From Abyssibacter sp. (lineage in GTDB: Bacteria > Pseudomonadota > Gammaproteobacteria > Nevskiales > OUC007), in assembly GCA_023146115.1 (NCBI GenBank), contig JAGLCS010000008.1:1-45462 (forward strand): a DNA stretch of 45,462 nucleotides, read 5' to 3'. Below the pieces are notes generated by a model. That model was not told the DNA's origin. It was given only the letters and a program-made list of their open reading frames with translations, and ran no database searches. The position numbers and the translations under genes were made by a program. Of this stretch, positions 1-8,204 are shown one piece after another; position 1 is the first letter of the stretch, and each line of letters opens with the position of its first letter.

Positions 1-53
1 CGAGGGGTTTGCTCGATGACCATCGGGACCAGATTCAGCGCGCGTTCATTCAT
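1..53 (-). CDS. clpP: ATP-dependent Clp protease proteolytic subunit ClpP (N-terminal fragment, cut by window edge)
   Basis: Only the first 17 codons are present, reading off the left edge. They encode MNERALNLVPMVIEQTPR, which matches the ClpP N-terminus (the LVPMVIEQT segment just before the protease core). ClpP is the serine peptidase of the ClpXP and ClpAP machines in the cytoplasm. The ATG at 53-51 overlaps the trigger-factor stop (TGA at 52-50) by the ATGA arrangement, so tig and clpP are translationally coupled. The tig-clpP order is the usual one in proteobacteria, where clpX and lon follow. The catalytic residues lie outside the window. Confidence 0.85.
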   Translation of the reverse strand, partial: MNERALNLVPMVIEQTP

Positions 54-1381
54 TCAGCGGCCTCAGTATTCGGGTTCATCAGATCGTCGAAGCTCACGAC
101 TTTGTCGGTGACCTTCGCATCTTGCAGCAGCGTGTCAACCACCCGCTCTTCCATCGCCAGCGCCTGGAACTGCTGCATGATCTGCGGCTGTGATCGATAG
201 TACTGCATCGCCTGATCACTGTCCGCGAGCTCAGACGCGTAGCGAGCGATCACCGCCTCCACATGTTCCTCTTCGACCTTGACTGACTTCTCTTTAATCA
301 CTTCGGAAATCAGCAGGGACAGCGCCACGCGCTTGGCCGCATTGTCCTTGAACAAGTCGTCCGGCAGCATCCGAGCCATTGCGTCAGGGTCATTGTTCGG
401 CATGTTGCCAAAACGCTGAACCGCTTCCTGCCGCATCCGCTGAATCTCTTCATCGACCATTGCCTGGGGCACGTCGATCGGATTGGCGGCCAGCAAGCCA
501 TCCATGACCTGTTCCTTGACCTGCGTTGTGGCCGCCTTGTCACGCTCGCGGCCCAATTGTTCGCGGATCTTGTCGCGCAGGCCTGCTTCGCCAGCCGATT
601 CCTCGACGCCCAGCGTCTTGAGCAGCTCGGCGTCATCGAGCGAGGGATCTTCGCCCGCCTCGACACTGTGAATCTTCACATCAAACTGAGCCTGTTTGCC
701 CTTCAGATTCTCCGCCTGGTAGTCCTCGGGGAATTCGACGTCGATCGTGGTTTCGGTACCGGCCGTCAGACCGATCAGCGCGGTCTCCATGCTCGGGATG
801 AACCGGCCGGCGCCTAGCTCGACCTCCTGGTCCTCGGCCTTCCCGCCCTCGAAAGGTTCGCCGTCCAGCTTGCCAAGGAAATCCAGCTTGATCTTGTCAC
901 CGCTCTCGGCAGCGCGTTCGACGGGCTTCCAGACGCGGTGCTGCTGGCGGATCGTGTCCAGCGTGCGTTCGACGTCAGCGTCACCGATCTCGACGGTCGG
1001 ACGCTCCACGGTGATCGCATCCAGGCCAGCCAGGCTGATCTCGGGAAACACCTCGAAGCTCGCCGTGTACTTCAGCGGTTCGCCCACGGCCTCAGCCTGG
1101 ATATCGAACGTCGGGAAACCAGCCGGCTTGAGTTCCGACTTTTCGATCGCCTGCGGATAGGTTGCCCGGAGCAATTCCTCGACGGCTTCGGCCCTCGCGG
1201 CGTCGCCGTAGCGCTGCTGCAAGACTTTCATCGGCACCTTGCCCGGACGAAAACCCGGCACTTTGGCGCGCTGGCCCAACTGGCGAATACGGGTGGTGAA
1301 TGCCTGCTCCAGCTGGTCTGCCGGAATCTCGACGCTCAGGCGCCGACGGAGGCCTTCGGATTGCTCTACGGATACGTCCAT
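50..1381 (-). CDS. tig: Trigger factor, ribosome-associated chaperone / PPIase
   Basis: Trigger factor binds ribosomal protein L23 at the exit tunnel and shields nascent chains; its central domain is an FKBP-type prolyl isomerase. The 443-aa product has the usual family length. The ribosome-docking signature GFRPGKVP is at residues 43-50 in the N-terminal domain, the FKBP-like domain spans roughly 150-245, and the helical C-terminal substrate-binding arms follow. The ATG at 1381 has only a weak purine-rich stretch (AGAAG) upstream. tRNA-Leu lies 54 bp upstream on the same strand and clpP overlaps the stop codon, so a tRNA-Leu/tig/clpP transcription unit is likely. The assignment is secure. 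Confidence 0.98.
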   Translation of the reverse strand: MDVSVEQSEGLRRRLSVEIPADQLEQAFTTRIRQLGQRAKVPGFRPGKVPMKVLQQRYGDAARAEAVEELLRATYPQAIEKSELKPAGFPTFDIQAEAVGEPLKYTASFEVFPEISLAGLDAITVERPTVEIGDADVERTLDTIRQQHRVWKPVERAAESGDKIKLDFLGKLDGEPFEGGKAEDQEVELGAGRFIPSMETALIGLTAGTETTIDVEFPEDYQAENLKGKQAQFDVKIHSVEAGEDPSLDDAELLKTLGVEESAGEAGLRDKIREQLGRERDKAATTQVKEQVMDGLLAANPIDVPQAMVDEEIQRMRQEAVQRFGNMPNNDPDAMARMLPDDLFKDNAAKRVALSLLISEVIKEKSVKVEEEHVEAVIARYASELADSDQAMQYYRSQPQIMQQFQALAMEERVVDTLLQDAKVTDKVVSFDDLMNPNTEAAE

Positions 1382-1435
1382 GCTTGCTATCTACTTCTGT
1401 GGACCGGCCACGGTCGTGGACCGGGATGTGAAATC

Positions 1436-1520
<85 letters not shown>

Positions 1521-1569
1521 GAGGGCGCGAGAGTTTACCAGAGCGGGATTCGCGGCGGTGTGCGAACGT

Positions 1570-2571
1570 CTAGATCATCGCGGGCTGGAACACGCCCTGC
1601 TCCGTCACGATCCAGTCGATCAGCGCGTAGGGCGTCGCATCGAACACCGGATTGAATACCCGAATGTCTTGCGGTGCATGCCGCTGCCCTGCCCACGTGG
1701 TGATCTCATCGGACGGCCGCTCCTCGATTTCGATCTCGGATGCGCTCGTAGCGTTCATGTCCACGGTCGACATCGGGGCCACCACCATCATGCGCAAGCC
1801 GTGATGGCGCGCCAGCACCGCCAGCCCGTAGGTGCCGATCTTGTTCAGTACATCACCGTCAGCAGTGATGCGATCCGCGCCGGTGATGACCACGTCGATA
1901 CGACCGGCGCGCATGATGCTCGCCGCTGCCGAATCGACAACCAAGGTCGGCTGGATACCGTCCATCGCCAGCTCCCACGCAGTCAGGCGCGCGCCCTGCA
2001 ACCAAGGTCGGGTTTCGCCAACGAAGACATCTCCGAGGCGCCCCTCTGCCTGCAGCTGTCGAACCACACCCAGCGCGGTGCCGAATCCGGCAGTCGCCAG
2101 CGAGCCCGTGTTGCAGTGGGTGTAGACGTTGACATTGCCCTGCAGGCATTCCGTCGCGTGCCGGGCCATGGCGTGGTTCGCGCGCAAGTCTTCGGCCTGG
2201 ATCGACAGGGCCTGTTGCAGCACATCGTCGAACAGGCTGGATTCATCGCCGCAGCGCGCCAGAACACGATCCACCGCCCAGGCCAGGTTCACCGCCGTCG
2301 GCCGAGCCAGTTTCAGGCGCTCACCTGCAAGCGCCAGGCCGGCCAGGCCGGTGTTGGAGCGGGCCGCCAGCGCTAGTCCGAAAGCGGCCGCGACACCGAT
2401 GGCCGGCGCGCCACGCACGACCATGTTGGCGATGGCGTCAGCGACATCCTCCCAGCGCTCGCAGTCGACATAGGTCTCGCGCGCAGGCAAGCAACGCTGG
2501 TCAAGCAGGCGCAGGGTGCGCCCCGTCCAGCGCGCGGGATCCGGACATCCCTTTGTTATGCTTTCAGCCAA
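1570..2571 (-). CDS. mtnA: S-methyl-5-thioribose-1-phosphate isomerase
   Basis: MtnA converts 5-methylthioribose-1-phosphate to methylthioribulose-1-phosphate in the methionine salvage pathway. The 333-aa product carries the family motif RGAPAIGV near residues 53-60, the catalytic cysteine in THCNTG (C153) and the catalytic aspartate in TGADRI (D233). The start is TTG at 2571-2569. It is chosen because a strong Shine-Dalgarno GGAGG (plus-strand 2579-2583) sits 7 nt upstream and there is no nearby in-frame ATG. The gene diverges from mtaD. Together the two supply consecutive parts of MTA salvage by the deaminase route seen in Pseudomonas, in which MTA is deaminated before phosphorolysis; the phosphorylase is not in this window. 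Confidence 0.95.
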   Translation of the reverse strand: MAESITKGCPDPARWTGRTLRLLDQRCLPARETYVDCERWEDVADAIANMVVRGAPAIGVAAAFGLALAARSNTGLAGLALAGERLKLARPTAVNLAWAVDRVLARCGDESSLFDDVLQQALSIQAEDLRANHAMARHATECLQGNVNVYTHCNTGSLATAGFGTALGVVRQLQAEGRLGDVFVGETRPWLQGARLTAWELAMDGIQPTLVVDSAAASIMRAGRIDVVITGADRITADGDVLNKIGTYGLAVLARHHGLRMMVVAPMSTVDMNATSASEIEIEERPSDEITTWAGQRHAPQDIRVFNPVFDATPYALIDWIVTEQGVFQPAMI

Positions 2572-2651
2572 TCACCGACCTCCGATTTCACGTTCTGGGA
2601 CATGGTCTCAGTTCGCGGAGCATCTGCCTACGCCAACCGGGACTCTTCAAG

Positions 2652-3962
2652 TTGGAAGTGCATACCTTGCTCACGCCGCGCTGGCTACTACCGATCGAGC
2701 CGATGGCGGTACTGGAAGGCCATGGCCTGGCCATGGACAACGGCCGGATCACGGCGATCATCCCGCCCGAGGCGCTGGATAGCGTGCAGGCCGTCGAGCA
2801 CATCGATCTGCCGGACCACGCCTTGCTACCGGGCTTGGTGAATGCCCACACGCACGCGGCGATGAGTCTGATGCGTGGCATGGCCGACGACCTGCCGTTG
2901 CAGGAATGGCTGGAACAGCACATTTGGCCCGCCGAGGGACGCTTTGCGTCGGAAGCCTTCGTGCGCGACGGCACGCAACTCGCAATGTTGGAAATGCTGC
3001 GCGGCGGCACGACCTGCTTTGCCGACATGTACTTCTTCCCCGATGCCGTGGCCAAGGCCGTCGATGCTGCGGGCATGCGCGCAGCGGTGGGCATGATCCT
3101 GATCGACTTCCCTACCGCCTGGGCCAAGGATGCGGACGAGTATCTGTCCAAAGGATTGAGCGTGCGGGATGCCTCTCGCGACATGCCCCTGGTCACCACG
3201 ATCTTTGCGCCGCATGCGCCCTATACCGTCTCTGACGCGCCGCTCAAGCGTGTGCGCACGCTCTCGGACGAGCTGGACCTGCCGGTCCAGATGCATGTCC
3301 ACGAAACCCGTTTCGAGGTCGATGAAGCGCTGCGCACGACCGGTCAGCGGCCGCTGCAGAGGCTGGACGGCCTGGGTCTGCTCAAACCGGGCTTCATGGC
3401 TGTCCACATGACCGCGCTGACCGATGACGACATCAGACTCTGTGGCGCACGCGGCCTTTCGGTGGTGCACTGCGCGGAATCGAACATGAAACTCGCCAGC
3501 GGCCAGTGCCGTGTTGACGACCTCCTGGATCACGGCGTGAATGTCGCGCTGGGAACCGATGGCGCGGCCAGCAACAACGATCTCGACATGTTCGGGGAGA
3601 TGCGAACGGCCGCGATGCTCGCCAAACTGACGACACAACGCGCCACCGCCTTCTCGGCCGGGCAAGCCTTGCAGGCGGCCACGCTAGGCGGCGCACGCGC
3701 GTTGAACCTGGAGTCCGTCATCGGCAGTCTTCAACCCGGAAAATCCGCCGATATGATCGCCGTTTCGATGCGCCAACCAAACACTTGGCCGGTGCATAAC
3801 GTGATCTCGCAACTCGTGTACGCCTGCGACCGCGAACAGGTCTCGGATGTCTGGGTGGCGGGTCAACGCCTGCTCGAACGCCGCGAAGCCAAAACGCTCA
3901 ATGCTCCGCAAATCATGGATCGCGCAGCCCACTGGGCACAGCGCATGCAGGAACCCGCATGA
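2652..3962 (+). CDS. mtaD: 5-methylthioadenosine / S-adenosylhomocysteine deaminase (amidohydrolase, TRZ/ATZ family)
   Basis: This metal-dependent deaminase of the amidohydrolase superfamily converts methylthioadenosine to methylthioinosine and may also act on S-adenosylhomocysteine. Metal-site motifs are NAHTH (H66, H68), HVHE (around 215-218), VHCAESNMKL (H273) and the late aspartate in GTDGAASN (D303), numbered from the start chosen here. The open frame extends upstream to an ATG at 2553, but that start would run into mtnA and add a non-conserved stretch. Homologues begin with a short strand just before the LLTPRWLLPIEP-like segment. I therefore prefer TTG 2652, which has a GGG-containing purine stretch about 10 nt upstream; GTG 2658 is an alternative. 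The gene heads the mtaD-ubiG-mupP-SDR cluster. Confidence 0.88.
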   Translation: MEVHTLLTPRWLLPIEPMAVLEGHGLAMDNGRITAIIPPEALDSVQAVEHIDLPDHALLPGLVNAHTHAAMSLMRGMADDLPLQEWLEQHIWPAEGRFASEAFVRDGTQLAMLEMLRGGTTCFADMYFFPDAVAKAVDAAGMRAAVGMILIDFPTAWAKDADEYLSKGLSVRDASRDMPLVTTIFAPHAPYTVSDAPLKRVRTLSDELDLPVQMHVHETRFEVDEALRTTGQRPLQRLDGLGLLKPGFMAVHMTALTDDDIRLCGARGLSVVHCAESNMKLASGQCRVDDLLDHGVNVALGTDGAASNNDLDMFGEMRTAAMLAKLTTQRATAFSAGQALQAATLGGARALNLESVIGSLQPGKSADMIAVSMRQPNTWPVHNVISQLVYACDREQVSDVWVAGQRLLERREAKTLNAPQIMDRAAHWAQRMQEPA

Positions 3963-4663
3963 ATCAGAACGCCGATCCGGCCGAACTCGGCCGCTTCAAT
4001 GCCCTCGCCCATGACTGGTGGGCTCCGGATGGCCCCATGGGTCCGCTCCACGCCATCACCCCGCTGCGTCTGGACTACATCCAAGCCACCCGACCGCTCA
4101 AAGGTTTGCGTGTCGCCGATATCGGCTGTGGCGGCGGAATCGTCGCGGAGGCCATGTGCCGGGCCGGCGCCAAGGTTACGGCCATTGACCTGTCCTCCGA
4201 ACTGCTTGGAGCGGCCCAACTGCATGCCGAAGACGGCGGGCTGGACATCGATTTCCGCGAGACCAGCGCCGAAGCATTGGCGCAGGCTATGCCGGGGAGG
4301 TTTGATCTCGTGACCTGCCTGGAAATGCTAGAGCATGTACCGGAGCCGTCATCCATCGTCGCCGCCTGTCGGACGCTGGTGAAACCCGATGGCGAGGTGT
4401 TGTTCTCGACGATTAACCGCAACCCCAAAGCCTTCGCATTGGCCATTGTCGGTGCCGAATACCTGCTCCGCATGCTGCCTCGCGGCACGCACCAGTACGA
4501 AAAGCTGATCCGCCCCGCCGAACTGGCCACGTGGAGCCGCGATGCAGGCCTGGCGGTGCAAGACATGACCGGGCTGGTCTACAACCCGATCACGCAGGTC
4601 TATCGTCTGCACCCGACCGATGTAGGTGTGAACTACTTCATGCGCACGTGCCCGGCCGCATGA
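3959..4663 (+). CDS. ubiG: Ubiquinone biosynthesis O-methyltransferase UbiG
   Basis: UbiG carries out the two SAM-dependent O-methylations of ubiquinone biosynthesis. The 234-aa product has the class I methyltransferase glycine-rich motif DIGCGGGIVAE (residues 54-64), the acidic post-I region (TAIDLSSE) and the family motif CLEMLEHVPEP, followed by the UbiG-typical stretches LFSTINRNPKAF and RGTHQYEKLI. The start ATG overlaps the mtaD stop (ATGA) and its own stop overlaps the next start, so it is translationally coupled on both sides. The same neighbours are found in Pseudomonas. Confidence 0.97.
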   Translation: MNQNADPAELGRFNALAHDWWAPDGPMGPLHAITPLRLDYIQATRPLKGLRVADIGCGGGIVAEAMCRAGAKVTAIDLSSELLGAAQLHAEDGGLDIDFRETSAEALAQAMPGRFDLVTCLEMLEHVPEPSSIVAACRTLVKPDGEVLFSTINRNPKAFALAIVGAEYLLRMLPRGTHQYEKLIRPAELATWSRDAGLAVQDMTGLVYNPITQVYRLHPTDVGVNYFMRTCPAA

Positions 4664-5316
4664 AGGCCTGGCTCTTCGACCTGGACGGCACGCTGCTCGA
4701 CACCGCGCCGGACCTGCACCGAGCATTGAGCACCCTGCTAGCGGAGGAAGACCGCGAAGCCATCCCGCTGGAGCTGATGCGCCGCTACGTGTCACGTGGC
4801 GCACGAGGCCTCGTGCGCCTGGCATTCGGTGAGGTTGCGGACGACACGGCGCTAACGACGCGCCTGGTCGAGCACTACGCCCGCGACATCGCATCGGCCA
4901 CCCGCCTGTTCGATGGCCTGGAACCACTACCCGAAGCGCTCAAGGCACGCGGACTGACCTGGGGCATCGTCACCAACAAGCTGGAGGTATTGGCCCGCCA
5001 GGTTCTCGATGCGCTGCCCCAGGCCGCCGTGCTGCAGGATTGCGCGTTACTGATTGGCGGCGATACCGCCGGCGAGCGCAAGCCCCATCCTGCGCCGCTG
5101 CTGCTCGCCGCGGATCGGCTCGCCCTGCCCGTCGCGGACATCGTCTATGTCGGCGACGCGCTGTCGGACATTGAGGCAGGCCGCCGCGCCGGAATGACCA
5201 CCGTGTCGGTTGGCTGGGGTTATGTCCCCGACGACGTCGCGCCGCCCACCGCATGGCAAGCCGATCACCACGCCGACCGCCCCCGTGACCTGCTCGCCCT
5301 GATCAACACCCTGTGA
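4660..5316 (+). CDS. mupP: HAD-family phosphatase, MupP type (N-acetylmuramic acid 6-phosphate phosphatase)
   Basis: This is a 218-aa haloacid-dehalogenase phosphatase. Motif I is WLFDLDGTLLDT with nucleophile D7 and acid D9; motif II is in GIVTNK; motif III is the lysine near ERKPHP; motif IV is VGDALSDIEAGRRAGM. In Pseudomonas the gene directly after ubiG encodes MupP, which dephosphorylates MurNAc-6-P in the peptidoglycan recycling route that bypasses de novo MurNAc synthesis. The position and the YVSRGARGLV cap motif both fit. Older annotations call this family phosphoglycolate phosphatase. The start at 4660 overlaps the ubiG stop by ATGA; the open frame further upstream lies inside ubiG and is not real. 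Confidence 0.88.
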   Translation: MKAWLFDLDGTLLDTAPDLHRALSTLLAEEDREAIPLELMRRYVSRGARGLVRLAFGEVADDTALTTRLVEHYARDIASATRLFDGLEPLPEALKARGLTWGIVTNKLEVLARQVLDALPQAAVLQDCALLIGGDTAGERKPHPAPLLLAADRLALPVADIVYVGDALSDIEAGRRAGMTTVSVGWGYVPDDVAPPTAWQADHHADRPRDLLALINTL

Positions 5317-6011
5317 ACACAAGCGCACCCAACGATCCACCGGTCTGGCTGATCACCGGCGCCGGCAGCGGCCTGGGCCGCGCCACGGCGCTGGCTGCTG
5401 CCCGCCAGGGCGCCCGCGTCATCGTCGCCGGTCGCAGCCGTCGCCGGCTCGAAGACACCGCCGAAGCCATCGCCGACGACGGAGGCGTGGAACCGGCAGT
5501 CCTGCCGTTGAACTTGGCGGGCGCCAGCATCGATGACTACGAGCAGGTCACGCACATGCTGACTACCCAATTCGGGCGGCTGGACGTGCTCGTTCACTGC
5601 GCGGCACAGTTCACCGGACTGACGCCACTGCACGAGCTCAAGCCCACGGACATGGCGACGATCATGCATGTGAATGTCACGGCGCCCTGGCTGCTGACGC
5701 GCTCGTTGCTCGGGCTGCTGGCCGCCCGGCAGTCGGCAGTCGTCTGGATCGACGATGCCGATGCACGCCGCTCCAATGCATTCTGGGGCGCCTACGGGCT
5801 GTCGAAGGCCGCCCTTTGGAAAATGCAGGACACCTGGGCCCAGGAGCTGGACGCCACCAGCTCGATCCGGATGCTCAGCTTTTCGCCACCGCCGATGTTC
5901 ACGGCGCTGCGACGGCTGGCATTCCCCGCGATCGCGCCCAGTCAACTCGAAACGCCGGAGCGCAACGCTGAACGCTTGCTGCAGCTGGTTCGGGGATCAT
6001 CGACCGCGTGA
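5313..6011 (+). CDS. Short-chain dehydrogenase/reductase, YciK-like
   Basis: The 232-aa product is a classical SDR. The nucleotide-binding motif TGAGSGLGRATA is near residues 15-26, and the catalytic pair is YGLSK. A serine is expected about 13 residues before the tyrosine; here that stretch reads VVWIDDADARRS, so the usual SS motif is altered. The start is GTG and overlaps the mupP stop (GTGA). The fourth place in the mtaD-ubiG-mupP cluster is held by the YciK-type oxidoreductase in Pseudomonas too. The substrate is not known for this family. The altered serine region means catalysis should not be assumed. Confidence 0.88.
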   Translation: MNTSAPNDPPVWLITGAGSGLGRATALAAARQGARVIVAGRSRRRLEDTAEAIADDGGVEPAVLPLNLAGASIDDYEQVTHMLTTQFGRLDVLVHCAAQFTGLTPLHELKPTDMATIMHVNVTAPWLLTRSLLGLLAARQSAVVWIDDADARRSNAFWGAYGLSKAALWKMQDTWAQELDATSSIRMLSFSPPPMFTALRRLAFPAIAPSQLETPERNAERLLQLVRGSSTA

Positions 6012-6124
6012 AACCTCCGATACGGCAAATCGGCTTCCACCCCGCCCGGAAAATTTCGTTGCCCGAGGCGGTGAAAGGTCTGTTAACGTATCCGTGTAAG
6101 TAACTCAGCCCAAAGGATTTGGGG

Positions 6125-6826
6125 ATGAATGGGGACAAACCCACAAGCATCCTGGTCGTGGATGATGACGAGGACATCACCGCCTTCATCTACGGACAAC
6201 TCGAACCGCAAGGATTCGTTCTTGACTCAGCCGGCACCGGCGAACTCGGGCTCAAGCTCGCGCTGGAGAACGAGTACGACATCATCATTCTTGATTTGAT
6301 GCTCCCCGGCATGAACGGCCTTGAAGTTTGCCGCGCCTTGCGCGAACGCAGCGAACGCTACACACCGGTTCTGATGCTCACTGCCCGCGGGGCGGTCGAG
6401 AACAAGATCGAGGGCTTCGCCGCCGGCGCCGATGACTACCTCGCCAAGCCGTTTTCGATTCTTGAACTGGACGCGCGCGTCAAGGCGCTGGTCCGCCGCT
6501 CGGCGGCACCGGCCTCAAAGCGATTACAGATAGCGGATCTAACGCTCGACCTCGGTACGCTGGAGGTCAAACGTGGCACGCATCGCATCGAGCTGGCGCC
6601 GATCCACATCCGCATCCTCACGCTGCTCATGCAGCGCTCGCCTGACGTGGTGTCACGCTCGGCGCTGGAATCGGTGGTCTGGGGCGACGACCCACCGGAC
6701 TCAGACGCGCTGCGCGTGCATATCTACACCCTGCGCAATGCCATTGACCGGCCGTTCGACAAGGCATTGCTGCACACCGTGCCCAAGATGGGTTATCGGC
6801 TCGCCGCCATCGAAGACCCCGCGTAG
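6125..6826 (+). CDS. OmpR/PhoB-family DNA-binding response regulator (no adjacent kinase)
   Basis: The N-terminal receiver domain (about 1-115) has the acidic pocket in VVDDDED, the phospho-acceptor D57 in ILDLMLPGMNG, and the conserved lysine K108 in DDYLAKPF. A winged-helix output domain follows (about 135-230) and ends HTVPKMGYRLA. The open frame can start at TTG 6119, but AAGGA at 6113-6117 lies 7 nt before ATG 6125 and abuts TTG 6119, so ATG 6125 (233 aa) is the start. No histidine kinase gene is next to it: the upstream gene is the SDR and the downstream gene is convergent. It is therefore an orphan regulator whose signal cannot be inferred. Confidence 0.93.
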   Translation: MNGDKPTSILVVDDDEDITAFIYGQLEPQGFVLDSAGTGELGLKLALENEYDIIILDLMLPGMNGLEVCRALRERSERYTPVLMLTARGAVENKIEGFAAGADDYLAKPFSILELDARVKALVRRSAAPASKRLQIADLTLDLGTLEVKRGTHRIELAPIHIRILTLLMQRSPDVVSRSALESVVWGDDPPDSDALRVHIYTLRNAIDRPFDKALLHTVPKMGYRLAAIEDPA

Positions 6827-7425
6827 GCGCAAACTCCGGCGAGCGGACACGGTAAGCACACCGGTTGCTTGCGGCAGTAGGACTGGGCGTGCACGACGAC
6901 CTGCGCATGCGCCTTGCGTGAACAAGCGGCTGTCTCTCCGCAGGCCTTCAGGCACTGGCTCCCGAGGTCCGTGCCGGTCGCCGCCGCACCCAGGCCGGTG
7001 CGCGCCAGCAGGCGCTTGAGATAAGCATCCACCACGAAGACCGGTCGGCCGAAGGCGTAGAGCAAAATGGCATCGGCCGTTTCCGGCCCGATCCCCGGCT
7101 GCGCGAGCAACGCATCACGCAATTGCGGAGTCGCGACATCGCCAAGACCGTCCTCGCCGCCGGATTGACTCCACCAGTGGCTAAGCGCACGCAAACGCAC
7201 AGCCTTTTGACGGTTAAATCCGGAAGGGCGAATCCACTCGGCGAGGGCGCCCTCGGGTGCCGACGCAATGGCATGAGGCTGCAAACCGGTCTCGGCGCGC
7301 AGACGGACCAGTGAGCGCTCCACTTGCTGCCAGCGACTCTGCTGAATCAGCAAAGCCCCCACCAGCACCTCGTAGCCCGACTCCGCCGGCCACCAGCCCG
7401 GCAAGGGACCGTGGGCACGGTCCAA
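6793..7425 (-). CDS. HhH-GPD DNA glycosylase related to endonuclease III (MagIII-like)
   Basis: The 210-aa product belongs to the endonuclease III-related HhH-GPD family of base-excision DNA glycosylases. The helix-hairpin-helix is PGIGPETADAIL (about 110-121), followed by VVDAY with the catalytic aspartate D133. The position of the endonuclease III lysine is E115, as in MagIII-type enzymes, so a monofunctional glycosylase without lyase activity is expected. A C-terminal cysteine cluster, C184-x5-C-x2-C-x5-C, suggests a 4Fe-4S cluster. The start is TTG 7425; there is no convincing Shine-Dalgarno and the true start could differ slightly. It is the last gene of the trpS-scpAB-rluB operon. Its 3' end overlaps the convergent response regulator by 34 bp. 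Confidence 0.85.
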   Translation of the reverse strand: MDRAHGPLPGWWPAESGYEVLVGALLIQQSRWQQVERSLVRLRAETGLQPHAIASAPEGALAEWIRPSGFNRQKAVRLRALSHWWSQSGGEDGLGDVATPQLRDALLAQPGIGPETADAILLYAFGRPVFVVDAYLKRLLARTGLGAAATGTDLGSQCLKACGETAACSRKAHAQVVVHAQSYCRKQPVCLPCPLAGVCAYAGSSMAASR

Positions 7426-7448
7426 CTGCTGGAATAGCGCGGTTAGGC

Positions 7449-8204
7449 TCAGCGCGATGCGCCACCCATCCCGACCAGCTCGCGTAAGGCCTTCACCTCA
7501 TCGGGCCGGGCCAGTCGGCTACCGCCAGCTCGGATCGATTTATCGGCGACCAGAGGCCCGAATCGGGTCCGGATCAGCCGGCTGACCTGTAAGTCCTGAC
7601 TTTCCCATAGCCGCCGTACGAGGCGGTTACGACCTTCATGAACGGTGACATGGAACCACTGGTTGTCTCCGGTGGCGCCGCCGATTTCGATGGCGTCGAA
7701 TCGCGCGACACCATCCTCCAGCGCCACGCCCTTACGCAGAATATCGAGCTGCGCATCGGTGACCCGCCCGAACACCCGAACGGAGTACTCGCGCGGAATC
7801 CGGTACTCCGGCCGCATGAGCCGCTGCGCCAACTCACCATCGGTGGTGAACGGCAGGACACCGGATGTCGCCACGTCGAGCCGTCCGACCGCGACCCAGC
7901 GGCCGCGCCCTGGCCGCGGCAGGTGCTGAAAGACCGTCTCCCGACCTTCCGGATCACGGCGGGTGACGATCTGGCCCGTGGGCTTGCGATAGATCAGCAC
8001 CTTACAGGGCACGTCGGCCGCCACTCGCATGGCGACGCGACGACCGTCCACGGCGATACTGTCGGCGGGGGTTACCGGCTGCCCGACGGTGGCAATCTGT
8101 CCATTGACCTTGACCCGTCCCTCGCGCACCCAGCCCTCGATCTCGCGGCGCGACCCCAGGCCAGCGCGGGATAGAAACTTGTGGATACGTTCGCCTTCGC
8201 TCAT
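7449..8204 (-). CDS. rluB: 23S rRNA pseudouridine(2605) synthase RluB
   Basis: This RsuA-family pseudouridine synthase modifies 23S rRNA helix 80. An S4-like RNA-binding domain occupies about residues 5-50 (IHKFLSRAGLGSRREIE), followed by the synthase domain with the catalytic aspartate in VGRLDVATSG (D110). At 251 aa it is shorter than E. coli RluB because it lacks the basic C-terminal tail. The start ATG overlaps the scpB stop (ATGA). The scpB-rluB pairing is widespread and supports RluB over RluE or RluF. Confidence 0.93.
   Translation of the reverse strand: MSEGERIHKFLSRAGLGSRREIEGWVREGRVKVNGQIATVGQPVTPADSIAVDGRRVAMRVAADVPCKVLIYRKPTGQIVTRRDPEGRETVFQHLPRPGRGRWVAVGRLDVATSGVLPFTTDGELAQRLMRPEYRIPREYSVRVFGRVTDAQLDILRKGVALEDGVARFDAIEIGGATGDNQWFHVTVHEGRNRLVRRLWESQDLQVSRLIRTRFGPLVADKSIRAGGSRLARPDEVKALRELVGMGGASR

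Noticed and set aside
2553-2651. Longer N-terminus for mtaD starting at ATG 2553
   Set aside because: It would overlap the mtnA coding start and its ribosome-binding site, and the extra residues do not match the family, which begins about 33 codons later.
6119-6124. TTG 6119 as start of the response regulator
   Set aside because: The AAGGA ribosome-binding site ends only one base before it; spacing fits ATG 6125.
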